This document shows, in pieces, positions 16,283 through 24,794 of a stretch of 64,000 bases of DNA; the first letter of the stretch is position 1, and every line of letters starts with the position of its first letter. Under the pieces are notes generated by a model. The model did not search any database. It was not told the DNA's origin and was given only the letters and a program-made list of their open reading frames with translations. Position numbers and translations under genes: made by a program. This stretch comes from an uncultured Oscillospiraceae bacterium (GTDB lineage Bacteria > Bacillota > Clostridia > Oscillospirales > Acutalibacteraceae), in assembly GCA_900544715.1 (NCBI GenBank), contig UQWL01000015.1, positions 1-64,000 of the forward strand, written 5' to 3'.

Positions 16283-17695
16283 TTATAATAAGGAAAAGGC
16301 ATACAAAATATGATACCCGCCCTCCATCTCCATCTGGTTTGCAAGCTTTGCACACTGCCCGGCGCTGTTGCGTAGATAAAACGCAAGGAGGTATTCCCCG
16401 CTTTTCTCCGGCAGGGGAACCCACGCGGCCGCTTCATACTGCGGCGCTTCCCCCTCCCCACCGGGCTGTGCGGCGCGCCATTGGGCTGGTTTCCCTGCCG
16501 GGCACTCACAGAGCACGCGGCCGGAGCGATCCAGCAATACGAAACCGGCATGCAGGTGAAAGCCGGCCGCAAAACCGTCATTTGCAATGGTCAGAGCGAC
16601 GTGCACCTGTGCACCCGGCTTCCAATCACCCTCCAGCCGCAGCGTTTTTGCCTGAAGCCGGTAGCCCAGGTGATCGCGCACATAGTCAAACACATTGCGG
16701 GGTACCCGCTCGCCCGTTTCTTTACAAAACCAGGCGGGGTCGCAGGGAATCCCCCTTTCGGCCAGAAGCTCCGGCGTGATCTCCTGCCGCTTCCAGCGGC
16801 CCATCGTCGTTTTGGTTTCGTCCTCCGGGTAATCTTGATAGCCGTGCACTGCGCTCAAAGAAGTGAAGTGAAGCTCCGCCAGCCGCTCCACCGCGCGCAG
16901 GCCGTCGCAGTAAACACCATTTGCATGGTTCCAACTGCTCCAATAAAGCTCGCCATCCTGTGGGCTCTCCGGCGCCTTCTCCAGCGCCGTGCGATACATG
17001 CGCGTGCCCGGGTCAAAGCCGCCGTTTTCATACTGCTTCGCCTGGATGTTGCCAAAAAAAGAGTCGTCGTGCAGCCCTGTCCTGCAATAGGCTGGATGCC
17101 GCTTGCCGAGCAGCTTGAGCAGCCCCGGCAGGCGCACTTGGAGATACATACCCTCCGGCGCTGCTTCCGCCAGCGCGCGCAAAATTTTTTTGCGGCTGAC
17201 GCGCTTTTTTTCGCTGTGCCATTCGCCCCATGCGCCGATCATCCCCGCCTGCAAAACGTGGATAGAGGCTTTGTTCTGCTCCAAAAAGGGCCGCAGCTGC
17301 TCAATGTGGCGCAGCATATCCGCCTGAGTGGCATCGTTCACACCGGGGTCGGTCGAATAGGCAAAGCGCAGCAGCGCCTTAAGCCCATACGCGCGCAGGG
17401 TATCAAAATAAAACTGCATCGCCTGAAAGCCCGCTTCGTCGATCTCCCGGCCCCGGTACCCGGTCAGATAAAAATAAACCTGTGCGAGCGTAATCTGCTC
17501 TGGCGCACAGCGGGCAATGCCTTTTTCAATCGTCTGTTTAATATGCGCCGCCGGGTCCGTCATGCGGCTGACGGTGAATACATCGCAGGTGATTTCCTCC
17601 CCCATATATAATTCAAGGCGCAGCCCACGGTCCGGATTGCGGGCAAGCAGGCGATCGCCTCCCGCGGATAACGGCTCCATTTGCAGCTCCATCAT
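16283..17695 (-). CDS. DUF4874/DUF4832 protein (putative carbohydrate-active, secretion signal absent)
   Basis: Protein of 470 aa. The N-terminal part begins with NPDRGLRLELYM and continues as a TIM-barrel-like region (ITLAQVYFYLTGYRGREID, LKALLRFAYS, VLQAGMIGAWGEWH), which I recognise as DUF4874. The second half (LYWSSWNHANGVYCDGLRAVERL ... HLGYRLQ) fits DUF4832 and ends in a beta-sandwich-like segment. Proteins of this pair resemble glycoside hydrolases, but activity is unproven. Three in-frame ATGs lie close together (17704, 17695, 17692). I chose 17695 because AGGAAAGG is ten bases upstream. The 5' UTR is a copy of the leader element. It is divergent from a GPH sugar symporter, which suggests a joint role in glycan use. 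Confidence 0.78.
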   Translation of the reverse strand: MMELQMEPLSAGGDRLLARNPDRGLRLELYMGEEITCDVFTVSRMTDPAAHIKQTIEKGIARCAPEQITLAQVYFYLTGYRGREIDEAGFQAMQFYFDTLRAYGLKALLRFAYSTDPGVNDATQADMLRHIEQLRPFLEQNKASIHVLQAGMIGAWGEWHSEKKRVSRKKILRALAEAAPEGMYLQVRLPGLLKLLGKRHPAYCRTGLHDDSFFGNIQAKQYENGGFDPGTRMYRTALEKAPESPQDGELYWSSWNHANGVYCDGLRAVERLAELHFTSLSAVHGYQDYPEDETKTTMGRWKRQEITPELLAERGIPCDPAWFCKETGERVPRNVFDYVRDHLGYRLQAKTLRLEGDWKPGAQVHVALTIANDGFAAGFHLHAGFVLLDRSGRVLCECPAGKPAQWRAAQPGGEGEAPQYEAAAWVPLPEKSGEYLLAFYLRNSAGQCAKLANQMEMEGGYHILYAFSLL

Positions 17696-17807
17696 GATAA
17701 CCATACCTTTCCTGCGCAACTTTGCGCATGCGTAGCTAAAATCTCGAGCGGTTTGGCGCTCAAAAAATAGAAAGCAAGATTTGAACATTCCTTCAACAAG
17801 GAATCTG
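17696..17807 (-). repeat. Leader element copy C (5' UTR of the DUF4832 gene)
   Basis: Minus strand: hairpin ATTCCTT/AAGGAAT (17788-17805), then TTTTTTGAGCG...CGCTCGAGATTTTAGC, the perfect stem TGCGCAA/TTGCGCA and AGGAAAGG with ATGGTTATCATGATG. The -10 box of the upstream promoter ends at 17812, so the element coincides with the whole untranslated leader, which indicates that it works as RNA. Confidence 0.72.
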
Positions 17808-17811
17808 CATT

Positions 17812-17840
17812 ATTGTAGGTGGAAAACGCATTCCTGTCAA
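17812..17840 (-). promoter_or_regulatory. Promoter of the DUF4832 gene
   Basis: Minus strand TTGACA (17835-17840), a 17-base spacer and TACAAT (17812-17817). It is back to back with the symporter promoter 19 bases away. Confidence 0.85.
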
Positions 17841-17858
17841 GTTCAGTCACTTTTTCTG

Positions 17859-17887
17859 TTGACGTGGATTGCGGAAAAAGTTACAAT
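17859..17887 (+). promoter_or_regulatory. Promoter of the GPH symporter gene
   Basis: TTGACG (17859-17864), a 17-base spacer and TACAAT (17882-17887), 45 bases before the start codon. Confidence 0.85.
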
Positions 17888-17931
17888 ACCATTATAACTG
17901 TTTCGGACTACTAGATTTTGGAGGAAAGAGA

Positions 17932-19365
17932 ATGGAGAAAACGAAGAGTGAGCGGAATGCATATATTCTGCGAAAATACCTTGGCTACGGCGTAGGCGCG
18001 ATCGGCATGGATTTGAGCTATGGATTATTCAATTCATTCCTCAATAATTATTTGACAAATGTTTTGCTTATCGCACCGTTTTACGTTGGCGTAGTCGCCT
18101 TCTGCGCCCGGATCTGGGATGGTATTAACGATCCGATGATGGGCACGATCGTTGACAATACGCACACGCGCGCGGGCAAATTCCGCCCCTGGATTTTAAC
18201 AGGCTCGCTGCTGAATGCTGTGGTGCTGTTCTTCCTGTTTACAAACCCCGGCTTTTCTGTATCGGGCAGCGCGGTTAATATCGGCCTTTACGTTTATGTA
18301 GCTGTGATGTATGTCCTCTGGGGCATGTCCTATACGATTGTAGATATCCCCTATTGGTCGATGGTGCCCGTATTGACAAGCGACCCGCAGGAGCGCAATC
18401 TTGCGGCAACCTTCCCGCGCTTTTTCTCCGGCTTTGGCCAGATCATTATCGTTGTGTTGACCGTGCCAATGCTCAATCTCTTTGGTAAGGGCAACGATGC
18501 AATCGGCTTTAGCTATTGGTCAGCCATCTGCGGCGTTTTGCTGGTATTAGGCTGCCTAGTGACCTTTTTCACCACGAAGGAAACCGTCCATCCAAAGCCG
18601 GAGCATCAGGAAAAATTCACCTTGAAGCGCGCGTTTCTGACCATCAAAAATAACGATCAGCTCCTCATCTTTATTCTCACCGCGATCTGCTTTAACACCG
18701 GCTGGTATTTAACCAATGGCCTGGGCATCTATTATTTTGAATCCGTGTTAGAAAACAGAGATTTATATTCCGTGTTCGGCGCAATTGGCGGCGTTGGCCA
18801 GGCGTTGGGCCTGATTCTTCTGCCTGTGCTCTCCAAAAAGTTCACGCGCAACCGTGTCATCAAGGGGGCCATGCTCCTCTCGATCATCGGATATCTCGGC
18901 ATGGGGCTATTCGGCCCGGTGCTCAACCAGTTTATCCTGTTTGCCATCTTCGGCATTGTGGGCTGCATGGGGATCGGCTGTATGTTTGTGGCGGAAACGA
19001 TCATGCTGGCGGATATTGTGGATTATGGCGAATTCAAGCTCGGCTACCGGACGGACTCCATCGTTTTCTCCATGAAAAGCCTGCTGCTGAAAGTGGCCTA
19101 TTCGATTCAGAGCCTGATTATCGGCGCGGGCCTACAGCTTTCGCATTATGACGGCGAGCTTGTCAAGCAGGGTATTTCACAGCCCGCTTCCGCACAGAAT
19201 GCAATTTGCGTGATGATGTTCCTCATTCCGCCCATTTTCGTTCTTCTTTCGTTGTTTATCTTTTCAAAGAAATATAAACTCAGCAAGGAGCGCATGGAAG
19301 AGGTTACAGCATTTATTACGGAAAAACACGAACAGGAACCGCGTGTTAGTGACATTGAAGAATAA
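17932..19365 (+). CDS. GPH-family glycoside:cation symporter (MFS, MelB-like)
   Basis: Protein of 477 aa with about 12 membrane segments. GPH symporters import glycosides or oligosaccharides with Na+ or H+. Typical features are YGVGAIGMDLSYGLFNSFLNNYLTN, the loop RIWDGINDPMMGTIVDNTHTRAGKFRPWIL and YTIVDIPYWSMVPVLTSDPQERN. The second half has MLADIVDYGEFKLGYRTDSIVFS. ATG 17932 is preceded by GGAGGAAAGAGA. The gene is divergent from the DUF4832 gene, with face-to-face promoters. The substrate cannot be named; the neighbour suggests a plant or host glycan breakdown product. Confidence 0.93.
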   Translation: MEKTKSERNAYILRKYLGYGVGAIGMDLSYGLFNSFLNNYLTNVLLIAPFYVGVVAFCARIWDGINDPMMGTIVDNTHTRAGKFRPWILTGSLLNAVVLFFLFTNPGFSVSGSAVNIGLYVYVAVMYVLWGMSYTIVDIPYWSMVPVLTSDPQERNLAATFPRFFSGFGQIIIVVLTVPMLNLFGKGNDAIGFSYWSAICGVLLVLGCLVTFFTTKETVHPKPEHQEKFTLKRAFLTIKNNDQLLIFILTAICFNTGWYLTNGLGIYYFESVLENRDLYSVFGAIGGVGQALGLILLPVLSKKFTRNRVIKGAMLLSIIGYLGMGLFGPVLNQFILFAIFGIVGCMGIGCMFVAETIMLADIVDYGEFKLGYRTDSIVFSMKSLLLKVAYSIQSLIIGAGLQLSHYDGELVKQGISQPASAQNAICVMMFLIPPIFVLLSLFIFSKKYKLSKERMEEVTAFITEKHEQEPRVSDIEE

Positions 19366-19387
19366 ACGGTAAGCAAAATACACCAAG

Positions 19388-19429
19388 CGCCTCTTCTCCT
19401 TTCGCTGGAGAAGAGGCGATATTTTTTGT
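19388..19429 (+). terminator. Intrinsic terminator of the symporter gene
   Basis: 12-bp stem CGCCTCTTCTCC/GGAGAAGAGGCG with a seven-base loop, then ATATTTTTTG. Confidence 0.92.
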
Positions 19430-19533
19430 TAAAGATAAATCAATGGCGCAATATGACTAACAAAAAACAACACTGAGTTGTCATTTGTCTATTATATCCA
19501 TATTTCTGGCCTCTTTTTCTACGATTCTTCCTA

Positions 19534-19562
19534 TAGATTATTTCAGGAGATAAGTCTATAAT
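19534..19562 (+). promoter_or_regulatory. Weak promoter candidate for the secreted-protein gene
   Basis: A perfect TATAAT at 19557-19562 with only TAGATT at the -35 position (19534-19539, 17-base spacer). The start point would be about 58 bases before the gene. An activator may be needed. Confidence 0.4.
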
Positions 19563-19626
19563 AGACCCATCCTGGTTGTAAAGTGGAGCAACCAAGTTCG
19601 ACTCAATTGAAGGAGGAAACAATAGA

Positions 19627-20979
19627 ATGAAAAAAGCAAAAAAGCTCCTCTCTTTGTTTTTAGCGGCTTTGATGCTGATGAGCTGCTTCGGCGCAATCAG
19701 CGCGAGCGCTATGACAATGGATGCGGCGGAAACCGCGGCGGCAGATTTTAACGCAACCATTCCGGATCATTCCGCCGTTTATGCCAACAAGAGCGCAAAG
19801 CAGTGGAACAACACTAAGACAAGCCTTGACACAACGCTTGGCCTCGTGCTGAAGGCAGTCAACATCAAAAAGACCATTTATTCTGAGAACACCGTCAAAA
19901 CACTGCAGGGCCTTGATGCCACATTGTATGATTTAGTGGCTGGCCTGGCCGACAGCAATCCCCTAATCAAATATGCGTTACGCACATTGACGCCTTCAGC
20001 AATGGCAGATGCGATGGATAAGGCGAGCGTATACCCGGAAATCGCTTCTTACTTAAGGACGATCGACACTTACTCTGATATTGATATGGATCAGATTGAT
20101 TGGGGTGTTGTTCCCGGTGATCGCGATTCTTTTGTAAAGGCTGCCAACTGGGCTCTTTTCCCAGTGAATGTTGCTTTCTCGCTGTTGCTTCCTCTGCTTA
20201 CTCTCCCGGTAAGTGTTTATGACAATGCACTCGTGCCACTCCTCGAATCTTTCCATCAAGGCACCATGCCTATAGAAAGCGAGTTCAGGGCGGCAACTAC
20301 CAACAAAAATGGTGTTGCGATTATTCTTAATATTGTTTGTGATGCGATCGATGATCTGGAAGTTGCTCCGCTCTCCTATTTGTGCGAAATCCTTCCGGAT
20401 CTCACCAATTCCCTTGCGATCGCTCTGGATACACTTAAAAACAATAAGTTAATTGCTTCTATGGGAATTGAGTTACCCAGCGGCTTGAGCGATATCATTA
20501 ATTTGGTCGTTCCGATGCTCCCGAGCATCCTTGGCCTTGGCGAGGACTATGTGATGCCTGCGCTGAACCTGCCGGAGATCGATGAGCATTACCTTATCAC
20601 GATGGGCACTGCCTATGCTGCTGAGAGCGGTATGAAAGATGGCGCCCGTATGGCCATCAAGGGCAACAGCACCATGGTATTTGCCGCGGTCGCGCAGTAT
20701 GTTCAGGAAGTGCTGCAGGATAAGGGCAACCAGGCTGCCATCGGCGATCTGGTCGTTGCAAAGGCCGGCCCGGAATACCTTGAGAGCTACCGCAATGTTG
20801 TTGCTGCTGCGCAGAATGGCACGCCCATTGACGTTGCAGACGCCTGCCTGAGCCTGATTGAAGAGATCGCCACCAACACTGGCGCTCAGGAAGATGTGAA
20901 CCCGATCGTTGCATTCTTTGCAAAAATCGCGGCCTTCTTCTCCAATCTGGCGAAGAAGATCCTCGCGCTCTTTAAATAA
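19627..20979 (+). CDS. Secreted protein of unknown function with amphipathic C-terminus
   Basis: Protein of 450 aa; I do not recognise the family. A clear signal peptide (basic MKKAKKLL, hydrophobic core SLFLAALMLMS, cleavage near ISASA at about residue 28) directs export. The mature part is mostly helical in character, with few Cys and no sorting signal (no LPXTG, SLH or lipobox). Hydrophobic stretches such as NVAFSLLLPLLTLPVSVY and the tail FFAKIAAFFSNLAKKILALF (strongly amphipathic) suggest association with a membrane or another surface. GGAGGAAAC precedes the ATG. It stands alone between two terminators. Low similarity to named families is my judgement only. Confidence 0.8.
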   Translation: MKKAKKLLSLFLAALMLMSCFGAISASAMTMDAAETAAADFNATIPDHSAVYANKSAKQWNNTKTSLDTTLGLVLKAVNIKKTIYSENTVKTLQGLDATLYDLVAGLADSNPLIKYALRTLTPSAMADAMDKASVYPEIASYLRTIDTYSDIDMDQIDWGVVPGDRDSFVKAANWALFPVNVAFSLLLPLLTLPVSVYDNALVPLLESFHQGTMPIESEFRAATTNKNGVAIILNIVCDAIDDLEVAPLSYLCEILPDLTNSLAIALDTLKNNKLIASMGIELPSGLSDIINLVVPMLPSILGLGEDYVMPALNLPEIDEHYLITMGTAYAAESGMKDGARMAIKGNSTMVFAAVAQYVQEVLQDKGNQAAIGDLVVAKAGPEYLESYRNVVAAAQNGTPIDVADACLSLIEEIATNTGAQEDVNPIVAFFAKIAAFFSNLAKKILALFK

Positions 20980-21016
20980 GCCATCTTCTATTTTCACCTT
21001 TTTCACCTCATAAATA

Positions 21017-21060
21017 AGTCGCCGTATGGTTTCCACTTCCATACGGCGGCTTATTCTTTT
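21017..21060 (+). terminator. Intrinsic terminator of the secreted-protein gene
   Basis: Stem CGCCGTATGG/CCATACGGCG, extended by AAG/CTT, with a nine-base loop and TTATTCTTTTT downstream. Confidence 0.88.
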
Positions 21061-21268
21061 TGATGGCATGGGGGCATAGCAGGGTAACCCCTTCCGCCGT
21101 GTTCTATTTGGTCGGTATGACGACGGAAGCATTGGCTCAATACTAGGCTGCATATTTTATTTATTTCACCAAAATCATATCTAATGTTTCCTAGTTTTAT
21201 ACAAATTGTTGTTTTTTCGTAATATTCTTACCTTATAATAAAAAAAAGATAAAAAGGGAGGGATTTCC

Positions 21269-21934
21269 ATGAAAATTGTTTCTGCTGCGAACCTCAAAAA
21301 ATACTACGGCACAGAGCCCAACCTTACCAAAGCGCTTGATGGCGTTTCGTTGGAAATCGAAGCAGGGGAATTCGCCGCCATCGTCGGCTCCTCCGGCAGC
21401 GGCAAAACGACGCTGCTCAACATGCTCGGCGCGCTCGACCGGCCGGATAGCGGAACGGTAACCATCGATGGGAGCGAACTGACGGCAATGAGCGAGGAGG
21501 AGCGCACGGTTTTCCGCCGCCGGAAGATCGGCTTTGTCTTTCAAAACTACAATCTCGTCCCGATCCTGAGCGTCTATGAAAATATTGTTTTGCCGCTGGA
21601 GTTGGATGGGCAGCCGCCGCAGGCGGATTGGATCAGCCAGGTCATCGATGCGCTGGGGCTTACAGAAAAGGCGGACGCTATGCCCAACACCCTCTCAGGC
21701 GGGCAGCAGCAGCGTGTGGCCATTGCGCGGGCGCTGGCCGCGCGCCCCAGCCTGCTGCTGGCCGATGAGCCCACCGGCAATCTGGACAGCAAAACGGGGC
21801 AGGATGTAATGCGCCTGATGCTGGAAACCAGCCGCCAATACCAGCAAACGATTCTGCTCATTACGCATAATGACCAGATCGCCCGGATGGCGGACCGGGT
21901 CTTCCATCTGGAGGATGGGAGAATCCGCTTATGA
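21269..21934 (+). CDS. ABC transporter ATP-binding protein (MacB/LolD/BceA type)
   Basis: Protein of 221 aa. Walker A is GSSGSGKTTLL, the signature LSGGQQQRVAIARAL, Walker B LLLADEPTGNLD and the switch His is in LLITHN. The sequence belongs to the subfamily that works with FtsX-like permeases in lipoprotein release, bacitracin-type resistance or peptide export. Its stop overlaps the permease start (ATGA), so the two are co-translated. AGGGAGGG lies about nine bases before the ATG. No two-component system lies nearby. AT-rich DNA with TATAAT at 21234-21239 precedes it, but no good -35 is visible. Confidence 0.93.
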   Translation: MKIVSAANLKKYYGTEPNLTKALDGVSLEIEAGEFAAIVGSSGSGKTTLLNMLGALDRPDSGTVTIDGSELTAMSEEERTVFRRRKIGFVFQNYNLVPILSVYENIVLPLELDGQPPQADWISQVIDALGLTEKADAMPNTLSGGQQQRVAIARALAARPSLLLADEPTGNLDSKTGQDVMRLMLETSRQYQQTILLITHNDQIARMADRVFHLEDGRIRL

Positions 21935-24546
21935 AAAAACAAAATGATTCATTGAGCCATCAAGTGCTCAACCGCCTTTCAAACCGCGCGTTTCGCGCGA
22001 ACCGGGCGCGTAATGCCTTTGCGATCCTCGCTGTGCTGTTGACAACGCTCCTGATCACCTGCGTTTTCAGCATCGGCTTCAGTTTTTCGAAAAACCTTAC
22101 TACAATGGAACTGCGCACCAAAGGCACCACCGCGCAGCTGCTTCTGCCCCGCCCTACGCAGGCACAGCTGCAAAAGCTGCGCTCCCTCCCTTACCTGCGG
22201 GCGGCTGGCATAGAGGTCGGCATTGGCTCCGTCCAGCCCTCCGCCGGGAACAATACCGTTATTCACGTGATGCATTGGGATGACACACAGTGGGAGCAGC
22301 ATATCAGGCCCTGCACCGGCGAGCTTCAAGGGCGGCTTCCACAGGCGAAAAATGAGGTCATGCTCTCCTCCCATGCCCTTGCCCTGCTCGGTATTGACAA
22401 GCCGAAAGAGGGCATGGAAATCAAGCTTTCCTTCCCCGGCGCGCCGGAAGCGCCCTTTCTCCTCTGCGGCTGGTATACCGAATATGCGGCAACCCCGGAC
22501 GGCACTGCGTTACTCTCCGAGGCCTACTGCACTGCGCATGGCCTGACGGCGGAGCAGCAGGGCAGCGCTCTGCTCTCCGTAAAAAAAGGGGAAGAAAAAA
22601 ACATTATACCTCGTCTTATGATGGACGTGCAGCCAACCGAGGGGCAGGGGTTTCTCGGCGGAGCGGAAGCTTCCAAACAGGAGGGCTCCATTCCGGCGGC
22701 CATCGGGGTTGCTCTGCTGGTCATGCTGATTGCCCTAAGCGGCTATCTGCTGATCGCCAACGTTTTGAACCTCTCCATCGCACATGACATCCGGTTTTAC
22801 GGTTTGCTCAAGGCGCTCGGCGCGCAGGAGAAGCAGCTCGGCCGCATTGTGCGCAGGCAGGCGCTCCTTTTTGCAGCCATTGGGATTCCGGCCGGGCTTG
22901 CCGCCGGGGCGCTGGCCTGCTTCGGCGTGGTTCCCTTTGCGATGCGCATTGCAGCCAGCGGTGCAGGGGCTTCCTCCGCTTTCCCGGCTGAGGTTTCCTT
23001 TCAGCCGCTCATTTTCCTTGGAGCGGCGCTTTTTGCCCTGTTCACCGTTCTGCTCAGCTGCCGCAGGCCGGCCAAACTTGCGGGGCGCGTCTCTCCCATT
23101 GAGGCTCTGCGCCATACTGGAAAACAGCATAACAAATCGAGGCCTCCCAAGCGCCGCAGGAACAGCCCGCATGGCAGGCTGGCGCGCATGGCTTGGCGCA
23201 ACGTCTTCCGGGATCGCAGGCGCGCGGCTCTTGTCTTCGCCTCCATGAGCCTCGGCATCGTGCTGTTTCTCTCCGTCACCTCTCTAATGAATGCGCTCAG
23301 TGGGGAAAACTATTTTAATGCCAAATATCCTTATGATTTCGTCTGCTCCGTCCAAAATGCCGCCAGCACAGAGGTCATCGGCCTCACTACAGGGGAACCT
23401 GTGCCGGGGGCTTTTGATGCCAATGTATTAGAGGCAGATGAGATAGAAGCGATACGGGAACAGCTGAAAAAAACGCAAGGCGTCACTCAAATAGACGCCG
23501 TTCGCAGCGCTGTGTGTACCTTTCCCTTTGAGGAAACCCTGTGGGAGCCTGTGTTAAAGGCAGCATATGCGCGTATTTCCGCGCAGCCAGTGGAGCAGGC
23601 CAGCATGCCGGACGGGGAAATCCAGCTTTCTTCCGGGGCCAGTTACGCCGATTTTTTGCAGCAGATCAAAGCGCAGGCGCAGCAATGCAGCCTGCGGGTT
23701 TACAGCATCAGCGATCCGTATCTGGAGCAATATAACCGCACGCATACACAGCCGGTTGATCTTGAAGCCTTCCGGCAGGGTAAAACTTGCTTGATCGGCT
23801 CCGGCGCCTATGAGGCGATGCGCGGCAGGCAATTGACTCTGACAGCGCAAGCCACCGGTCGCTCCGTTCCCCTCACAATCGGAGGGATATGGGATACTCC
23901 TATCATTTCACAGGTTGCCTCCGCGCGCACTGGCTATCTGGAAGGGATTTACATCAGCGAAGCTCTGATGAATCAATTGGACGCCCATGCGGCGGTAGAG
24001 CGCATCTGCCTGACTGTGCAGGCAGAAAACGAGCCTGCGGTGAAAACGGTGCTGGAAACGCTGGAAACGGAAAACCCAAACGCCTTTTCCGTATCCAGCA
24101 AATCGGACGCGCGCGCGGAGCAAACAAACCTCATTCAGACGATGCAGGTGCTGGGCGGAGGGCTCTCCCTGTTGCTGCTTCTGATCGGCCTGTTGAATTT
24201 TATCAATGTTATGTTCACCTGCGTGCTCACGCGCCGCAGGGAATTCGCCGTGATGGAGAGCATCGGCCTGACAAGGCGGCAGCTTTTCTCCCTGCTTGCA
24301 TGGGAGGGCCTCTTCTATGTGATTGTAACTTGCGCCCTATCCCTGGCGGTGAGCGCAGCCGTCTATACCATTCTAGCGGAAACGATCACAAAGTTGATCC
24401 CCTATGCGGCTTTCTCCTTCCCCTCGCTCCCGGCGGTGTGCATCGTTGTTTTACTGCTTGCCATCTGCCTGTTGACGGCGGCTGTCATGTATCGCTATTC
24501 GTCGCATGACAGCGTTACGCAGCGGCTGCGGGATACGGAGGAATAA
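21931..24546 (+). CDS. FtsX-like ABC transporter permease
   Basis: Protein of 871 aa. The architecture is membrane segment (about 25-50), large extracytoplasmic domain, three-segment FtsX domain (about 255-390, with YGLLKALGAQEKQLGRIV), a second pre-domain membrane segment (about 430), another external domain and a C-terminal three-segment FtsX domain (about 735-860, with FAVMESIGLTRRQLF). This double-FtsX layout is typical of large Gram-positive permeases that act without a separate partner. It overlaps the ATPase gene by four bases. The substrate is unknown; roles in antimicrobial-peptide defence or lipoprotein handling are possible. Confidence 0.92.
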   Translation: MKKQNDSLSHQVLNRLSNRAFRANRARNAFAILAVLLTTLLITCVFSIGFSFSKNLTTMELRTKGTTAQLLLPRPTQAQLQKLRSLPYLRAAGIEVGIGSVQPSAGNNTVIHVMHWDDTQWEQHIRPCTGELQGRLPQAKNEVMLSSHALALLGIDKPKEGMEIKLSFPGAPEAPFLLCGWYTEYAATPDGTALLSEAYCTAHGLTAEQQGSALLSVKKGEEKNIIPRLMMDVQPTEGQGFLGGAEASKQEGSIPAAIGVALLVMLIALSGYLLIANVLNLSIAHDIRFYGLLKALGAQEKQLGRIVRRQALLFAAIGIPAGLAAGALACFGVVPFAMRIAASGAGASSAFPAEVSFQPLIFLGAALFALFTVLLSCRRPAKLAGRVSPIEALRHTGKQHNKSRPPKRRRNSPHGRLARMAWRNVFRDRRRAALVFASMSLGIVLFLSVTSLMNALSGENYFNAKYPYDFVCSVQNAASTEVIGLTTGEPVPGAFDANVLEADEIEAIREQLKKTQGVTQIDAVRSAVCTFPFEETLWEPVLKAAYARISAQPVEQASMPDGEIQLSSGASYADFLQQIKAQAQQCSLRVYSISDPYLEQYNRTHTQPVDLEAFRQGKTCLIGSGAYEAMRGRQLTLTAQATGRSVPLTIGGIWDTPIISQVASARTGYLEGIYISEALMNQLDAHAAVERICLTVQAENEPAVKTVLETLETENPNAFSVSSKSDARAEQTNLIQTMQVLGGGLSLLLLLIGLLNFINVMFTCVLTRRREFAVMESIGLTRRQLFSLLAWEGLFYVIVTCALSLAVSAAVYTILAETITKLIPYAAFSFPSLPAVCIVVLLLAICLLTAAVMYRYSSHDSVTQRLRDTEE

Positions 24547-24651
24547 ACCAAACTGCTTTCATCTTGTTATTCAGGCTATTATGAAAATTGATAATTCTCT
24601 TGGTCAGGTAGCTGGACAAATATCTTCAGAACCTTTATTTGGAACAAAATC

Positions 24652-24694
24652 CAGGGGGAGCTGCGAAATACTTTTCATTTCGCAGCTCCCCCTG
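24652..24694. terminator. 18-bp perfect hairpin between convergent genes
   Basis: CAGGGGGAGCTGCGAAAT and its exact complement ATTTCGCAGCTCCCCCTG flank a seven-base loop. The permease gene ends 105 bases to the left and the DUF2461 gene 100 bases to the right. T-rich tracts occur on both sides but not immediately adjacent. It may act as a bidirectional terminator. Confidence 0.65.
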
Positions 24695-24794
24695 AAATGG
24701 TTAACAGCCTGGTTTTAAATCCTTTTTTTAAAACAACTAAAAGGCGGCCGCAACATAGCGTTCGTCTGCCTGGCATGATGAAACCGGCGATCTG

